A stretch of DNA of 64,000 nt from an uncultured Candidatus Saccharibacteria bacterium (GTDB taxonomy: Bacteria; Patescibacteriota; Saccharimonadia; Saccharimonadales; Saccharimonadaceae). The stretch covers positions 1-64,000 of the forward strand of contig CAMPVQ010000001.1 of the NCBI GenBank assembly GCA_946997535.1, read 5' to 3'. The position numbers and the translations under genes were made by a program. Positions within the stretch are counted from its first letter, which is position 1; each line of letters starts with the position of its first letter. The notes under the pieces are model-generated. The model worked only from the letters and a program-made list of their open reading frames with translations. It ran no database searches and was not told where the DNA came from. This document shows positions 18,531-27,809 of the stretch, in pieces.

Positions 18531-19247
18531 TTATTTTACCATACTTGATTCAGTACGGCCAAACTCGTCACGCGCCTTGATTGACTCAACTTCGTCCTCG
18601 GTATCACGCTTAAATTGTTGAATATCGTCGTAAATCTTTGCTGCTTCACGCGCTGCTTCCTCAGATTGCGACTTAGCAGTATTAGCCTTCTCCATTACAG
18701 CACGCACAATGTTTTGTGCATCGTCAAATTTTGGCACTCGACCACCAGCTGGCGCTTGGTCAATAAATTCATTGGCTGACTCCGGAATAGCGATATCATC
18801 CGTGTGATTCTTTACTGTATCATCAATCGACTTAAGTAGTGACTGAACAGCAGCTAACGCACGCGTAACCGTAGCATCATACTCGCTAGTATATGTTTTA
18901 ATAAAATCTAGCTTTACTGGGTCGGTCACATTAAAGGTTGGATCCATTGGGTTAGTGGAAGCGGCAACAACCGGTGCTGGAGCTGGCTCTGGCTCTGGCT
19001 CGTCTTGGATCTCACTAAAATTACCTACCTTCGATTTATCGCTAGTATTAATAGTCTCATTGGTAATTAGCTCCTCGCGCTTGCCATTAGCGCCAATTGG
19101 TTCGCCACCTAAGCCATAACCGGCCAATGGGTCAAGCCCAAAATCAGTTGTAGCTGAATTTAACACTGGTTGACTCGCAGTCGAATTGCTCGCAGTTGGT
19201 ACTGTCGCGCTAACATTCCCGTTAGCAAATACTGATGGTATATCCAC
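18531..19247 (-). CDS. Hypothetical acidic helical protein
   Basis: 238 aa, no recognised family. N-terminal third is low complexity (Ser, Asn, Thr, Gly), followed by a Glu/Pro then Ala/Pro repeat (EPEPEPAPAPVVAA, about residues 83-96). The C-terminal half is helical with coiled-coil character (DAQNIVRAVMEKANTAKSQ, EEAAREAAKIYDDIQQFKRD). No signal peptide or membrane segment, so it is probably cytoplasmic. GGAGGGC lies directly before the ATG. The layout resembles small scaffold or cell-division-associated coiled-coil proteins, but this is only analogy. Confidence 0.65.
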   Translation of the reverse strand: MDIPSVFANGNVSATVPTASNSTASQPVLNSATTDFGLDPLAGYGLGGEPIGANGKREELITNETINTSDKSKVGNFSEIQDEPEPEPAPAPVVAASTNPMDPTFNVTDPVKLDFIKTYTSEYDATVTRALAAVQSLLKSIDDTVKNHTDDIAIPESANEFIDQAPAGGRVPKFDDAQNIVRAVMEKANTAKSQSEEAAREAAKIYDDIQQFKRDTEDEVESIKARDEFGRTESSMVK

Positions 19248-19315
19248 ATGCCCTCCCTAAGTTATCTTGTAAATATAATAGCACAAGCACATTATGATAT
19301 GCAAGTTATTTTTGG

Positions 19316-19321
19316 TATAAT
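19316..19321 (+). promoter_or_regulatory. Extended -10 promoter of PLD-like gene, leaderless
   Basis: TGGTATAAT with TATAAT at 19316-19321, 6 nt before the ATG at 19328; no Shine-Dalgarno. Confidence 0.7.
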
Positions 19322-19327
19322 GTAGTT

Positions 19328-20329
19328 ATGTTGCATGCAACACCAAAATTATTGTTGCCGAAAGATTATATTGACGAAGTAACTAGTTGCGCCAAGAAAG
19401 CTCAGGCTCGCATTTATCTAACTAGTCTAACTCTTTTTGAAGATGGCGCCACTCAACCATTAATTGACGCCCTAATCGCCGCCGCTAAGCGCGGAGTTGA
19501 TGTACATGTCATGGCTGATTTTATGACTTTTATGTATGCTGAACAACACACGCGTAATATCTACAAATTCCTTACCGGAGTCACTAGCCGCAAATCCGAC
19601 CGGATTCGCAAACAATTAACCGAGGCAGGCGCAAAGTTCTCTTGGCTCGGCTGTTACAACGTGCCACTCTGCATTGGCCGGACTCACTCAAAGTGGTGCG
19701 TCATCGACGATACTGTCTTTACATTCGGTGGCGTCAATGCAGAAGGCGTAGCCGTTACTAAGCAAGCTGACTACATGTTTAGTATAATTGACCCCAAACT
19801 CGCCACTAAGCTAGCCACCGAACAGCTCAATATTGAAGCTATTAACCAGAATCCCAAACACCGCATCAATAAGTCTATTATTCTGCCATATGGCACAGCA
19901 CTAATCGACAGTGGCAAGATGAATCGCTCATTAATCTACAGCCGTGCACTGCAATTAGCCAAACAAGCCAAACACATCACCTTAGTATCGCAATATTGCC
20001 CGAGCGGCAAACTAGGTAAAGAAATCGCCAGCAAACCAGCCGAGGTCTACTTCAATCGTAAATCACTTGCTGACAGCAAGCTAAATAAAATCCTTATTGG
20101 TTCATCAAAGCTTGTCGCTAGCATGCACAACCTCTACACGCGCGACCGCTATATTCACGCCAAATTTGCTATTTTTACCATGCCAGATGGTAAAAAAGTG
20201 GCTATCACCGGTTCACACAACTTTACCACCGCTGGGTCATTCTTTGGCACTAGGGAAATCGCATTAGAAACCACTAATAGCAAGATTATAAGCCAGCTCG
20301 AGCATTTTCTCGAAACTGAAATCAAATAA
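19328..20329 (+). CDS. Phospholipase D-like protein (cardiolipin-synthase type)
   Basis: 333 aa with two PLD motifs. The first is complete: HSKWCVIDD near residue 119, followed by GGVNAEG. The second, HAKFAIFT near residue 277, followed by GSHNFTTAG, keeps His and Lys but has Thr at the usual Asp position. Two such motifs form one active site. Candidates are a phospholipid transferase or a nuclease-type PLD; there are no strong N-terminal membrane helices of the bacterial cardiolipin synthase kind. Single gene ended by a terminator at 20336. Confidence 0.8.
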   Translation: MLHATPKLLLPKDYIDEVTSCAKKAQARIYLTSLTLFEDGATQPLIDALIAAAKRGVDVHVMADFMTFMYAEQHTRNIYKFLTGVTSRKSDRIRKQLTEAGAKFSWLGCYNVPLCIGRTHSKWCVIDDTVFTFGGVNAEGVAVTKQADYMFSIIDPKLATKLATEQLNIEAINQNPKHRINKSIILPYGTALIDSGKMNRSLIYSRALQLAKQAKHITLVSQYCPSGKLGKEIASKPAEVYFNRKSLADSKLNKILIGSSKLVASMHNLYTRDRYIHAKFAIFTMPDGKKVAITGSHNFTTAGSFFGTREIALETTNSKIISQLEHFLETEIK

Positions 20330-20335
20330 TAAAAG

Positions 20336-20360
20336 GGCTGAGACGGGCTCAGCCTTTCTT
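20336..20360. terminator. Terminator between PLD-like gene and FKBP gene
   Basis: GGCTGAG, loop ACGGG, CTCAGCC, then TTTCTT. The A-run on the other side suggests it also serves the minus-strand FKBP transcript. Confidence 0.85.
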
Positions 20361-20371
20361 AATATTGCAAC

Positions 20372-20992
20372 CTATTTTTGTTTCTGCGTCAAATCAACGA
20401 TTGACACCACGAACTTAAGTGGTGAGTTAGGAGCAATGCTTGGAGCCCCCTCCTTGCCATACGCCATATCCGCTGGAATAGTCAATAGATATGTTCCACC
20501 AACACGCCTGCCAGCAAGCCCATCGCGCCAACCCTTAATTACCTGCTGCAAGCCAAACTTCGCAGCTGCGAGTCCGTCTTTACTATTGGTGCTATCAAAT
20601 ATCTTACCGTCCGCCGTCCAACCGGTGTAGTTAGCGCTGATTGTGTCGTCAGCACTCACGGTCGCACCGGTACCCTCTTGCAATACATCAACCTTCAAGC
20701 TAGTCACTGATTTAGCATCGAACTTGCCAACTTGATTTTCATAACCTGGCAATGGCTTTAATGACTTCTGACGCTCTTCTTGCATTTGCTCAATCTTCTT
20801 CTGCTGGTCTTCCATTTGCTTCTTGTAATCTTCCATCATTTTTTCATTAGCTATCTTATTTGAATCGGTCTTTGGCAGTAACGACGCAATAATCATCGAC
20901 GCAAAGCCAACCACTGTAAATACCACCATCATGATGGCAACAATCCAAATCATGACGCGTTCCTTGATTGGTGTTTTATCGTATGAACTCAT
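20372..20992 (-). CDS. FKBP-type peptidyl-prolyl isomerase, membrane-anchored
   Basis: 206 aa. N-terminal transmembrane anchor (residues about 12-34), a coiled-coil stretch rich in Gln, Met and Glu (KMMEDYKKQMEDQQKKIEQM), then a C-terminal FKBP domain: VSADDTISANYTGWTADGKIFDS, FGLQQVIKGWRDGLAGRRVGG, IPADMAYG. Probably folds exported or surface proteins outside the membrane. Downstream of pheT by 14 nt with its own GAGG Shine-Dalgarno and so likely in the pheS-pheT operon. Confidence 0.93.
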   Translation of the reverse strand: MSSYDKTPIKERVMIWIVAIMMVVFTVVGFASMIIASLLPKTDSNKIANEKMMEDYKKQMEDQQKKIEQMQEERQKSLKPLPGYENQVGKFDAKSVTSLKVDVLQEGTGATVSADDTISANYTGWTADGKIFDSTNSKDGLAAAKFGLQQVIKGWRDGLAGRRVGGTYLLTIPADMAYGKEGAPSIAPNSPLKFVVSIVDLTQKQK

Positions 20993-21006
20993 TTTTCCTC
21001 CTATTG

Positions 21007-23508
21007 TTATACAATTTTAGCATTAATTTGACTGGCATTCTTCTCTAACCGATGCATTAAAACTGCCACTTCTTTAGTATCTACCGTCTTAGCCCGGTCG
21101 TAAAATTCGATATGCAACGTTATATTGCGCTCACCCTCGGCTGGCGTAAAAATATCGCCCGGCGTAACTTCAATGGCTAATTCGCTACTTGCTAGTTGTT
21201 TCAAAGTATAGCCCATCACCTCCGCAAATGTGACTGCGTCTGGCACACGATAAGTAATATCACGTGCCGTCCCCTGATAACGTAACACTGGAGTGTAATG
21301 CTTAATAGTCAGCTGCTTAGCAGTTAGCTGGTCGGTAAATAAACGGAAAGCTGCAACGTGCTCAGGTAGCTTAAAGCTCCGACGCACATCGGCTTTTAAT
21401 TCGCCTATTACACCAACCAAAGTCTCACCTAAATATAGAGCAGCAGAGCGAAGTGGTTCAAATAAGTCGTTACTAACATCTAACGGCGAAGCTAGCTGGT
21501 CTAAACGTATATAGGTTGCATTATTGTGCCCCAAGACATAATTCACCACCCGCTTTGCCTGATAAAATGCCGAGTAATCATTATTTTTCGCTACGACAAC
21601 GCCGCTAACCTCCGGGAATTCTGCTGGCAAACTTGGTTCATCTGGATCCATTTGGCCCTTACGGTGTACCTTACCCGCCTCAAATAACATAAAGTTATCG
21701 TAATTAGCTCGCAAATTATCACGCGCTGACTCTAGTAACTCCGGCAACAAACTACGCCGATAATACTGCAAGTCTGGCGAAATAGCGTTAACAATACGGT
21801 AAGCCAAATCGCACCGGTCATGCGTAGCTGTAAATAGCTCCTTTGGAATAAATGAGTAGCGTAACACTTCATTACCGCCCTGTTCGCGCAAACGATCTAG
21901 AATTACTCGCTTCGTTGCATACAACGGATTCATTGGCGCTGCGCTAAAATCGCGCCGCGGCACAGTCAATGCAATATTATCATAGCCATTGACTCGGCCG
22001 ATATCCTCAATGATATCTTCCCTAATATTATTATCTGGCCGCCACCACGGAATGGTAACTGTTACATTATCATCTACTACCACCGAGTCGTACTGCAAAT
22101 TTTCTAGCGTACGTCGCACGAGGTCGGCGCTATATGGCTCACCATGAAAAGTACCTAGAGTATCAGTCACTAGCTGCAACGGGAAAGTTACTTTACGCGG
22201 TACTACAGTAGCAGCGCCAGCTTCCGCTACTTCACTCGCCACCTTGGCACCAGCATACTTACGGAGTAGCGCCACAGCGCGCACTAATACTGGATGATTA
22301 AGTGGCGCTGGCTGCCCCTTTGTGAAGCGCGTAATAGCTTCACTGAAAATACCGTGCCTAAATTGTGTATTGCGCAAATTATAGAGATTGAATGTCGCCG
22401 ACTCAAGCAAAACGCGCTTTGTTTGCGCATCAATCTCAGTGGACTTGCCGCCCATTGCACCGGCCAATGCAACTGGCACGTTATTGGCGGTGTCACCAGC
22501 GCAAATCACAATATCTTTACTAGTTAAAGTAATCTCTTTGTCATCAAGCAGCACTAGCTTTTCGCCATCGCGCGCCGCCCGCACTACAATATCTGGCTGG
22601 CCAGTTGGTGAAACCGCAATCAATTTATCTAAGTCAAAAGCATGCAATGGCTGGCCACTTTCGAGCATCAATAAATTCGTTAAGTCAACTACCGCCGTTG
22701 CGCTACGCACCCCATTACGACCAAGGCGTGAACGAAGTTTAAGCGGCAAAGTCGCCGTCGCATCAACCTGCGACAAAGCAACACACTCGTAATGCGGACA
22801 CAACTCCGTATCAGCAATTACCACATGTGGCGTAACCTCTTGGTGGTCTACAGTTAAAACAGCCGTCAAATCATTGAACCAAGCTGGCACGCGCGCCGAC
22901 TGGCCTAGAATCGCCGCCACTTCGCGCGCAAAACCAATCATGCCAAAACAATCTGGACGATGCGTCAAGCTCTTATTCTCAACTTCCAGAAGTGTATCAT
23001 CCAAATCTAGTAGCTCAACTAACGGCTCGCCAACATACGCCTTAGGGTCATCCACCTCAAGAATCCCATCGTGCTCATCCCATAAATCTAGTTCTGCTGG
23101 GCTAGCCATCATCCCCTGACTTAGTACACCACGTAGCTTACGAGCGCTCAAAGTCAGCTCATCTTCTTTGCCATAACTTGCCGGCACGATAGTCTTTGGT
23201 GGCAGCCACACCGCCTTCATTCCGGCATGCACATTAGGTGCACCGCAAACTACCTGCACCGTACCATCATCATTTCGTGGCACATCAGGCGTCACACCAC
23301 CATCATCAATTTGGCAAACATGTAAATGGTCGCTATTGGGATGGTCAATAGCTGTCTTCACTTCAACCACCACTGCGCCTTGATAGTGCGCCACCAAATC
23401 AGTCGTATTCTCGATTTCAACTAGCAGACGGCCAATTTTATCAGCTAACTCAGCCGGCGCTAGATTGATATCAACATATTGTTTTAACCAATTTACTGAA
23501 ATAATCAT
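21007..23508 (-). CDS. pheT: Phenylalanyl-tRNA synthetase beta subunit
   Basis: 833 aa, full length. N-terminal VNWLKQYVDI, EMAP/OB-fold tRNA-binding domain (VVVEVKTAIDHPNSDHLHVCQID), B3/B4 editing region (FGMIGFAREVAA), B5 domain and C-terminal ferredoxin-fold anticodon-binding domain (YQGTARDITYRVPDAVTF). Partner of PheS 10 nt upstream. AAGGAG precedes the ATG. Confidence 0.98.
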   Translation of the reverse strand: MIISVNWLKQYVDINLAPAELADKIGRLLVEIENTTDLVAHYQGAVVVEVKTAIDHPNSDHLHVCQIDDGGVTPDVPRNDDGTVQVVCGAPNVHAGMKAVWLPPKTIVPASYGKEDELTLSARKLRGVLSQGMMASPAELDLWDEHDGILEVDDPKAYVGEPLVELLDLDDTLLEVENKSLTHRPDCFGMIGFAREVAAILGQSARVPAWFNDLTAVLTVDHQEVTPHVVIADTELCPHYECVALSQVDATATLPLKLRSRLGRNGVRSATAVVDLTNLLMLESGQPLHAFDLDKLIAVSPTGQPDIVVRAARDGEKLVLLDDKEITLTSKDIVICAGDTANNVPVALAGAMGGKSTEIDAQTKRVLLESATFNLYNLRNTQFRHGIFSEAITRFTKGQPAPLNHPVLVRAVALLRKYAGAKVASEVAEAGAATVVPRKVTFPLQLVTDTLGTFHGEPYSADLVRRTLENLQYDSVVVDDNVTVTIPWWRPDNNIREDIIEDIGRVNGYDNIALTVPRRDFSAAPMNPLYATKRVILDRLREQGGNEVLRYSFIPKELFTATHDRCDLAYRIVNAISPDLQYYRRSLLPELLESARDNLRANYDNFMLFEAGKVHRKGQMDPDEPSLPAEFPEVSGVVVAKNNDYSAFYQAKRVVNYVLGHNNATYIRLDQLASPLDVSNDLFEPLRSAALYLGETLVGVIGELKADVRRSFKLPEHVAAFRLFTDQLTAKQLTIKHYTPVLRYQGTARDITYRVPDAVTFAEVMGYTLKQLASSELAIEVTPGDIFTPAEGERNITLHIEFYDRAKTVDTKEVAVLMHRLEKNASQINAKIV

Positions 23509-23517
23509 CCCGTCTCC

Positions 23518-24540
23518 TTAATTAAACTTCCTTAAGAACGCTAACTTACCCGATTCAAAGTGACGCAAATCTTCAATACCATATTTCAGCATCACTAATC
23601 GCTCTAGGCCACCACCCCAAGCAAAACCACGATACTTGGTTGGATCAATGCCGGCCTCTTTCAACACATTTGGATGTAGCATGCCGCAACCCAGCATCTC
23701 CAGCCATTCGCCGCCCTTACCGCCACCGCCTAAGGCTGCCGGCTTTTCAATAGCAAATTCTAGACTCGGCTCCGTAAACGGGAAGTATCCCGGCTGCGTC
23801 TTGATGCGTAATCGCTGGCCGTAGTAAGCCTCAAAGAAGTTAGCTAGCAACCCCAGCATTTGACCAAGACTAGCATCACGCGACACGTATACACCTTCAA
23901 ACTGATTAAACGTATGGTCATGCGTCACATCAGCATCCTCGTTACGAAACACGCGGCCGTAATGAATCTCAGCAATCGCTTCACCAGCTTCCAATTTAGC
24001 TAAGCCATTTTTGAGCGTGCGATTCTCCATTGCCGTAGTATGAGCCGGTGGAATATAACCCTCCTCGGTGCGGAAAGTATCATAGCCGTCACGCGCAGGA
24101 TGATTTGGCGGAAAGTTAAGACTGGTAAACATATGGTAGTCGTCATCAATTTGCCGCGCTTCGTTACATTCGAAGCCCATCCGCATAAAGATATCAACTA
24201 CCGACTTTAGCTCATCAGTCAACGGGTGTAATGTACCCTGCTCAACCGGCAAAGCCTGTGGACGCGGCTTGGTCTTACCCATTGCGCTTGAATCAAATGG
24301 TGCTGTCACATCGAGCGGCTCCACGCTAGCGTTTAATTTAGCTGACTCATAATCCGCCGCCAGCTTAGTCAATTCTTGCTTTAGTTGATTAATTTTACGG
24401 CCAAATTCCGCTCGCTCCGTCTGTGGCAAGGTTGCAATTTGCCGATATAGCTCCTTTAGTTCTGGCGCTTTCAGTACTTCACTTGGATTTTCCTGCTGCG
24501 CGCGTGCCAGCAATAACTTTCTCGCTTCCTCTAAGTTCAT
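23518..24540 (-). CDS. pheS: Phenylalanyl-tRNA synthetase alpha subunit
   Basis: 340 aa. N-terminal coiled-coil arm, then class II core: motif 2 region IHYGRVFRNEDADVTHDHTFNQFEGVYV and motif 3 GFAWGGGLERLVMLKYGI. It heads pheS-pheT-FKBP. TAAAAT (24547-24552, extended by TGG) lies 6 nt before the ATG, so the transcript should be leaderless. Confidence 0.98.
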   Translation of the reverse strand: MNLEEARKLLLARAQQENPSEVLKAPELKELYRQIATLPQTERAEFGRKINQLKQELTKLAADYESAKLNASVEPLDVTAPFDSSAMGKTKPRPQALPVEQGTLHPLTDELKSVVDIFMRMGFECNEARQIDDDYHMFTSLNFPPNHPARDGYDTFRTEEGYIPPAHTTAMENRTLKNGLAKLEAGEAIAEIHYGRVFRNEDADVTHDHTFNQFEGVYVSRDASLGQMLGLLANFFEAYYGQRLRIKTQPGYFPFTEPSLEFAIEKPAALGGGGKGGEWLEMLGCGMLHPNVLKEAGIDPTKYRGFAWGGGLERLVMLKYGIEDLRHFESGKLAFLRKFN

Positions 24541-24558
24541 AGTACTATTTTACCACCG

Positions 24559-25188
24559 TTACCGAATCGCCTCAAACTGACTCTGGAACTCTGTCTTTTT
24601 CTTATTAACGCAATCACGAGCACCGCTAATAGCCTGATAGCTACAAGACAGCACAGCGTCGCCTTGTTTGCTCAAATCTTTATAATTAATGCTATTAGTT
24701 GCAGCATCTTTGAATTTACGCATCGCTTCTAAACATTTGCTATTATCACCCGGCAAATTACTAATACTATTAATCGCATCATCAATTTTATTAATAAATT
24801 TACCAGACAAAGTCTTACCAGCTAAAACGCCCTTATTAAAATCATCCGCCCAATCAGAGTAAATACTATTTGCCCGATTAAAGTTTTGTACGTCACTAAT
24901 TAATTTTTGGTAAATCGGTTGCAACCGATCCATCTGAAGATATCCTTTAGCTAACTTACGAATCAATGGCAATTTAGCTAATGCAATATTACGCAATTCT
25001 ACCGGCTGCTTTAATGGCTTACCAGATACAACTTCACCATACTGCGTATGGACATCAACTCGATAATGGTCTACAGCCGAACGGGTATCGCGCACTATGC
25101 AAATAGCTCCACCAACCATTACAACCACTAAAACGAATAGCCAGACGATGACTATTCGTTGCCAACGTTTCAGCGCAAACTTCGCCAT
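24559..25188 (-). CDS. Hypothetical membrane-anchored protein
   Basis: 209 aa. One N-terminal transmembrane helix (residues about 11-33) preceded by basic residues, so the bulk (34-209) should lie outside the cytoplasm. The outer part is helical, polar, with three cysteines (in SKCLEAM, LSCSYQ, RDCVNK). No family recognised. Its ATG overlaps the stop of the small gene upstream (TAATG), so the two are coupled. Confidence 0.7.
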   Translation of the reverse strand: MAKFALKRWQRIVIVWLFVLVVVMVGGAICIVRDTRSAVDHYRVDVHTQYGEVVSGKPLKQPVELRNIALAKLPLIRKLAKGYLQMDRLQPIYQKLISDVQNFNRANSIYSDWADDFNKGVLAGKTLSGKFINKIDDAINSISNLPGDNSKCLEAMRKFKDAATNSINYKDLSKQGDAVLSCSYQAISGARDCVNKKKTEFQSQFEAIR

Positions 25189-25415
25189 TATCGCCTCACA
25201 AATAAAGCCGCTAATATCATTAGTGCAGCAATTACAACCAGTGCTATAGTAACCCCAACGGAACGACCAATAGAATTCGATTCAGCCGGAACTTCGCTAT
25301 TGTTCTTTTGCTTAATCACTTTCCGCGCCTCGTGTTGACGCCTTTCTTCCAATTCAGCCCTAATTCGCTTCTGAAGTTCAGTCTTTTCTTCAGTACTATC
25401 ATATATAATAGACAT
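25188..25415 (-). CDS. Hypothetical small tail-anchored protein
   Basis: 75 aa from the ATG at 25415. Charged helical N-terminal half (EEKTELQKRIRAELEERRQHEARK) and one C-terminal transmembrane helix (about residues 50-73) ending in RR, a tail-anchored layout. Earlier in-frame starts at 25421 and 25451 exist, but TATAAT (25423-25428, extended by TGA) lies exactly 7 nt before 25415, which fixes a leaderless start there. Paired with the 24559 gene. No family recognised. Confidence 0.65.
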   Translation of the reverse strand: MSIIYDSTEEKTELQKRIRAELEERRQHEARKVIKQKNNSEVPAESNSIGRSVGVTIALVVIAALMILAALFVRR

Positions 25416-25509
25416 ATGCATAATTATATCACAAAATTTAACCTTGTACATTTACCCTAAAATGCGTTAAAATAGTAAGCGTAATTTAATCAAAAGGAGG
25501 GATTAAAAC

Positions 25510-26661
25510 ATGGCTACAAAGAAGAGTAGCAAACGCGCTTCTGCCAAGAAGTCACCTAAGACCGCCAAGGTAGAACACGTCAGCGAGAAAGCTCCTGTAG
25601 AAGAAGTTGCTATCGTAGATACGACTGAACCAGAAGAGGCTGAAGCTAAAACCACCGAAGTTGAAGAAAAAGCTGAAGTTAAGACAGCTGAAACTAGTGA
25701 AAATTCTAATTCTACAACCGTGGTTAAAAAGGCTGTCAAAGAACGAAAGCCAAAGGCTTCTTTGGTTGACAACCTAGCCGACATCAACCCAACTGCAATG
25801 CTAGCTGAATTATTTGGCACTTTTGTGTTCGCCGCTGCCGTATTGCGTCTAGCTACCAACAACAATTTTGGCGCAATCGCTATTTCGCTAGTATTTGCCG
25901 TATTGGTTGTTGTGTTTGGCGCAATTTCAGGCGCGCATCTCAACCCTGCGATCACCATTGCAGCTTGGGTTAACCGCAAGATTAATGGCGCTAAAGCGTT
26001 CGCTTACATCGTCGCTCAAGTTGTTGGCGCATCACTGGCTGTACTAGTTGTTTCATTGCTCACTACAGCAACCTACGATCTAAGCAATGATATTAAGCAA
26101 TTAGCTATCCAAAGTAATGTAGTTACCGAAGAGGAAATCGCTAAAGATGGCGGTGTTGAAAATTGGGCCAAGAAATATCTTGAGAAGAATGGTCAAAAAG
26201 TCGAAAAGGGCAAAACTGCTGTCGAAATGATTGCTGAAAATGCTGGCCTCGATAAGAACCGTGGTGTTGGCGTAGATGTCTCGGCTAAGACCAAGGTCTA
26301 CACCCAACCAAGTCTAGCTCAGCACAAAGAATGGGGCGCAATGATTGCCGAATTTGTCGGTAGCATCGTCTTCGGCGTCGGCGTCGGCTTTGCGCTATTC
26401 AATAAGAAGAAGAGTGCCGTTGCTAATGGTGTAGCCATGGGCTTTGGCATGCTAGCAGGCTTAACTGTTGCTGGCGCGACTGCCATTCTAAACCCAGCAC
26501 TTGCTATCGCCGTTGGCGCATATCATATGGGTGGCATTGCAACCGTACTATGGCCAATCGCTGTCTACGTACTTGCGGCCGTCCTCGGCATGCTAGCTGG
26601 CGTCAGTGCTTACCGCTTAGTTGCACGCAATAGCGACAATAGTGATGAGTTCGAAGCTTAG
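25510..26661 (+). CDS. Aquaporin/MIP-family channel with unusual extensions
   Basis: 383 aa versus about 230-280 for most MIPs. Residues 1-85 are a Lys/Ala/Glu-rich hydrophilic extension. The channel starts near 90 (NPTAMLAELFGTFVFAAAV) with the first NPA in SGAHLNPAITIA (Asn 145). An 85-residue hydrophilic insertion (about 190-275) follows the third helix. The second half begins EWGAMIAEFVGSIVFG, with a second NPA in AILNPALAIAVG (Asn 328). The arginine that normally follows the second NPA is Leu here. Strong AGGAGGG Shine-Dalgarno. Family clear, permeant solute unknown. Confidence 0.85.
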   Translation: MATKKSSKRASAKKSPKTAKVEHVSEKAPVEEVAIVDTTEPEEAEAKTTEVEEKAEVKTAETSENSNSTTVVKKAVKERKPKASLVDNLADINPTAMLAELFGTFVFAAAVLRLATNNNFGAIAISLVFAVLVVVFGAISGAHLNPAITIAAWVNRKINGAKAFAYIVAQVVGASLAVLVVSLLTTATYDLSNDIKQLAIQSNVVTEEEIAKDGGVENWAKKYLEKNGQKVEKGKTAVEMIAENAGLDKNRGVGVDVSAKTKVYTQPSLAQHKEWGAMIAEFVGSIVFGVGVGFALFNKKKSAVANGVAMGFGMLAGLTVAGATAILNPALAIAVGAYHMGGIATVLWPIAVYVLAAVLGMLAGVSAYRLVARNSDNSDEFEA

Positions 26662-26681
26662 TTAAGGCTAATAAAATTAAT

Positions 26682-26704
26682 CCCCTCACATGAGGGGACT
26701 TTTA
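26682..26704 (+). terminator. Terminator after the MIP channel gene
   Basis: CCCCTC, loop ACAT, GAGGGG, then ACTTTTATTT. It lies between convergent genes and may also act on rmuC. Confidence 0.85.
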
Positions 26705-26720
26705 TTTGACATTTATTTAC

Positions 26721-27785
26721 TTATTGATTACTTGGGCGGTCAACTGCAAGTGGTTCAACTGGGTCGTCCGCCTTATCTGCAATCTTAATGATATCTTTAT
26801 CAACCTTAGCAAACTCTTTATAAGCGTTATTGTAGTGATTAACCGTGGTACCAAGACTCACGCCCAACTTTGACATGTATTCATTGTAACGTTCAATATG
26901 CATACCAAGCTGCGCCACACGCTTCTGAATTTCCTTCGCCTGCTCTTCAATCTGCAAACTGCGCAAACCTTGCATTACAGTTTCAAGATATGCCATAAAG
27001 CTGGTCGGGCTAACAATAATCACATGGCGATCGCGAAAAGCATACTCAATCAGATCACGCGACGATGCACCATCACCCACACGGTCTTTTAAGAGGTCGT
27101 AATACATACTTTCGCTCGGAATGAACATAAAGGCAAAATCCATTGTGCCTTCATCTGGACGAATATACTTCGCTGTCTCATCAATTCGTCCCTTGATATC
27201 TTGTTTAACTCGCCGAAGTAGTTGCTCACGCTGGTCTTTATCGGTCGCCTCAATATAACGATTATAATTTTCGAGCGAGAATTTTGAATCAACCGGCAAG
27301 ATACGCCGCTTGTCTAAAAATATCACTGCGTCGACAATTTCGCCATTCTTAAATTTATACTGCGCCTGCCACTGGTTCGGCGGCAATACGTTCTCTAGCA
27401 GTGAATTGAGATAGAATTCACCAAACACACCGCGCTGCTTTGGATTTTGCAATACATTTTGCAGCGTCTTTAACTCATCTGCCACATCCACCACTCGTTT
27501 ATTAGTTTCATCCAACTTCGTTAAACGGCGGCTCACATCGTTCACAATCGCCATACTTTGACGCAGCTGTTCCTGCATTGAATCTTGTGTCCGATTTAAC
27601 TTGTCGTCGAACGTCTTTGATAAATTCGTCGATAAGCTCGACACTTCGCTGCGCAAATTTAAAATATCAGCTTGCAGATATCGCTCGGCATCACTTGGCT
27701 GCTTACGCTGCAATTTAATTAAACACATTACTAATAAGCCAGTCACGACTACTAATAATGCGGCAATAATATACTCTATGTTCAT
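26721..27785 (-). CDS. rmuC: DNA recombination protein RmuC homologue
   Basis: 354 aa. N-terminal membrane helix (residues about 4-25), coiled coil (DILNLRSEVSSLSTNLSKTFDD...), then the RmuC nuclease-like domain: GVFGEFYLNSLLENVLPPNQ, VDAVIFLDKRRILPVDSKFSLENYNRY, FAFMFIPSESMYYDLL, VIIVSPTSFMAYL. Thought to limit inversions at short inverted repeats. TAAACT (27792-27797, extended by TGC) lies 6 nt before the ATG: leaderless. Confidence 0.93.
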   Translation of the reverse strand: MNIEYIIAALLVVVTGLLVMCLIKLQRKQPSDAERYLQADILNLRSEVSSLSTNLSKTFDDKLNRTQDSMQEQLRQSMAIVNDVSRRLTKLDETNKRVVDVADELKTLQNVLQNPKQRGVFGEFYLNSLLENVLPPNQWQAQYKFKNGEIVDAVIFLDKRRILPVDSKFSLENYNRYIEATDKDQREQLLRRVKQDIKGRIDETAKYIRPDEGTMDFAFMFIPSESMYYDLLKDRVGDGASSRDLIEYAFRDRHVIIVSPTSFMAYLETVMQGLRSLQIEEQAKEIQKRVAQLGMHIERYNEYMSKLGVSLGTTVNHYNNAYKEFAKVDKDIIKIADKADDPVEPLAVDRPSNQ

Positions 27786-27809
27786 ACTATTAGTTTAGCA
27801 CAAGCTAAA

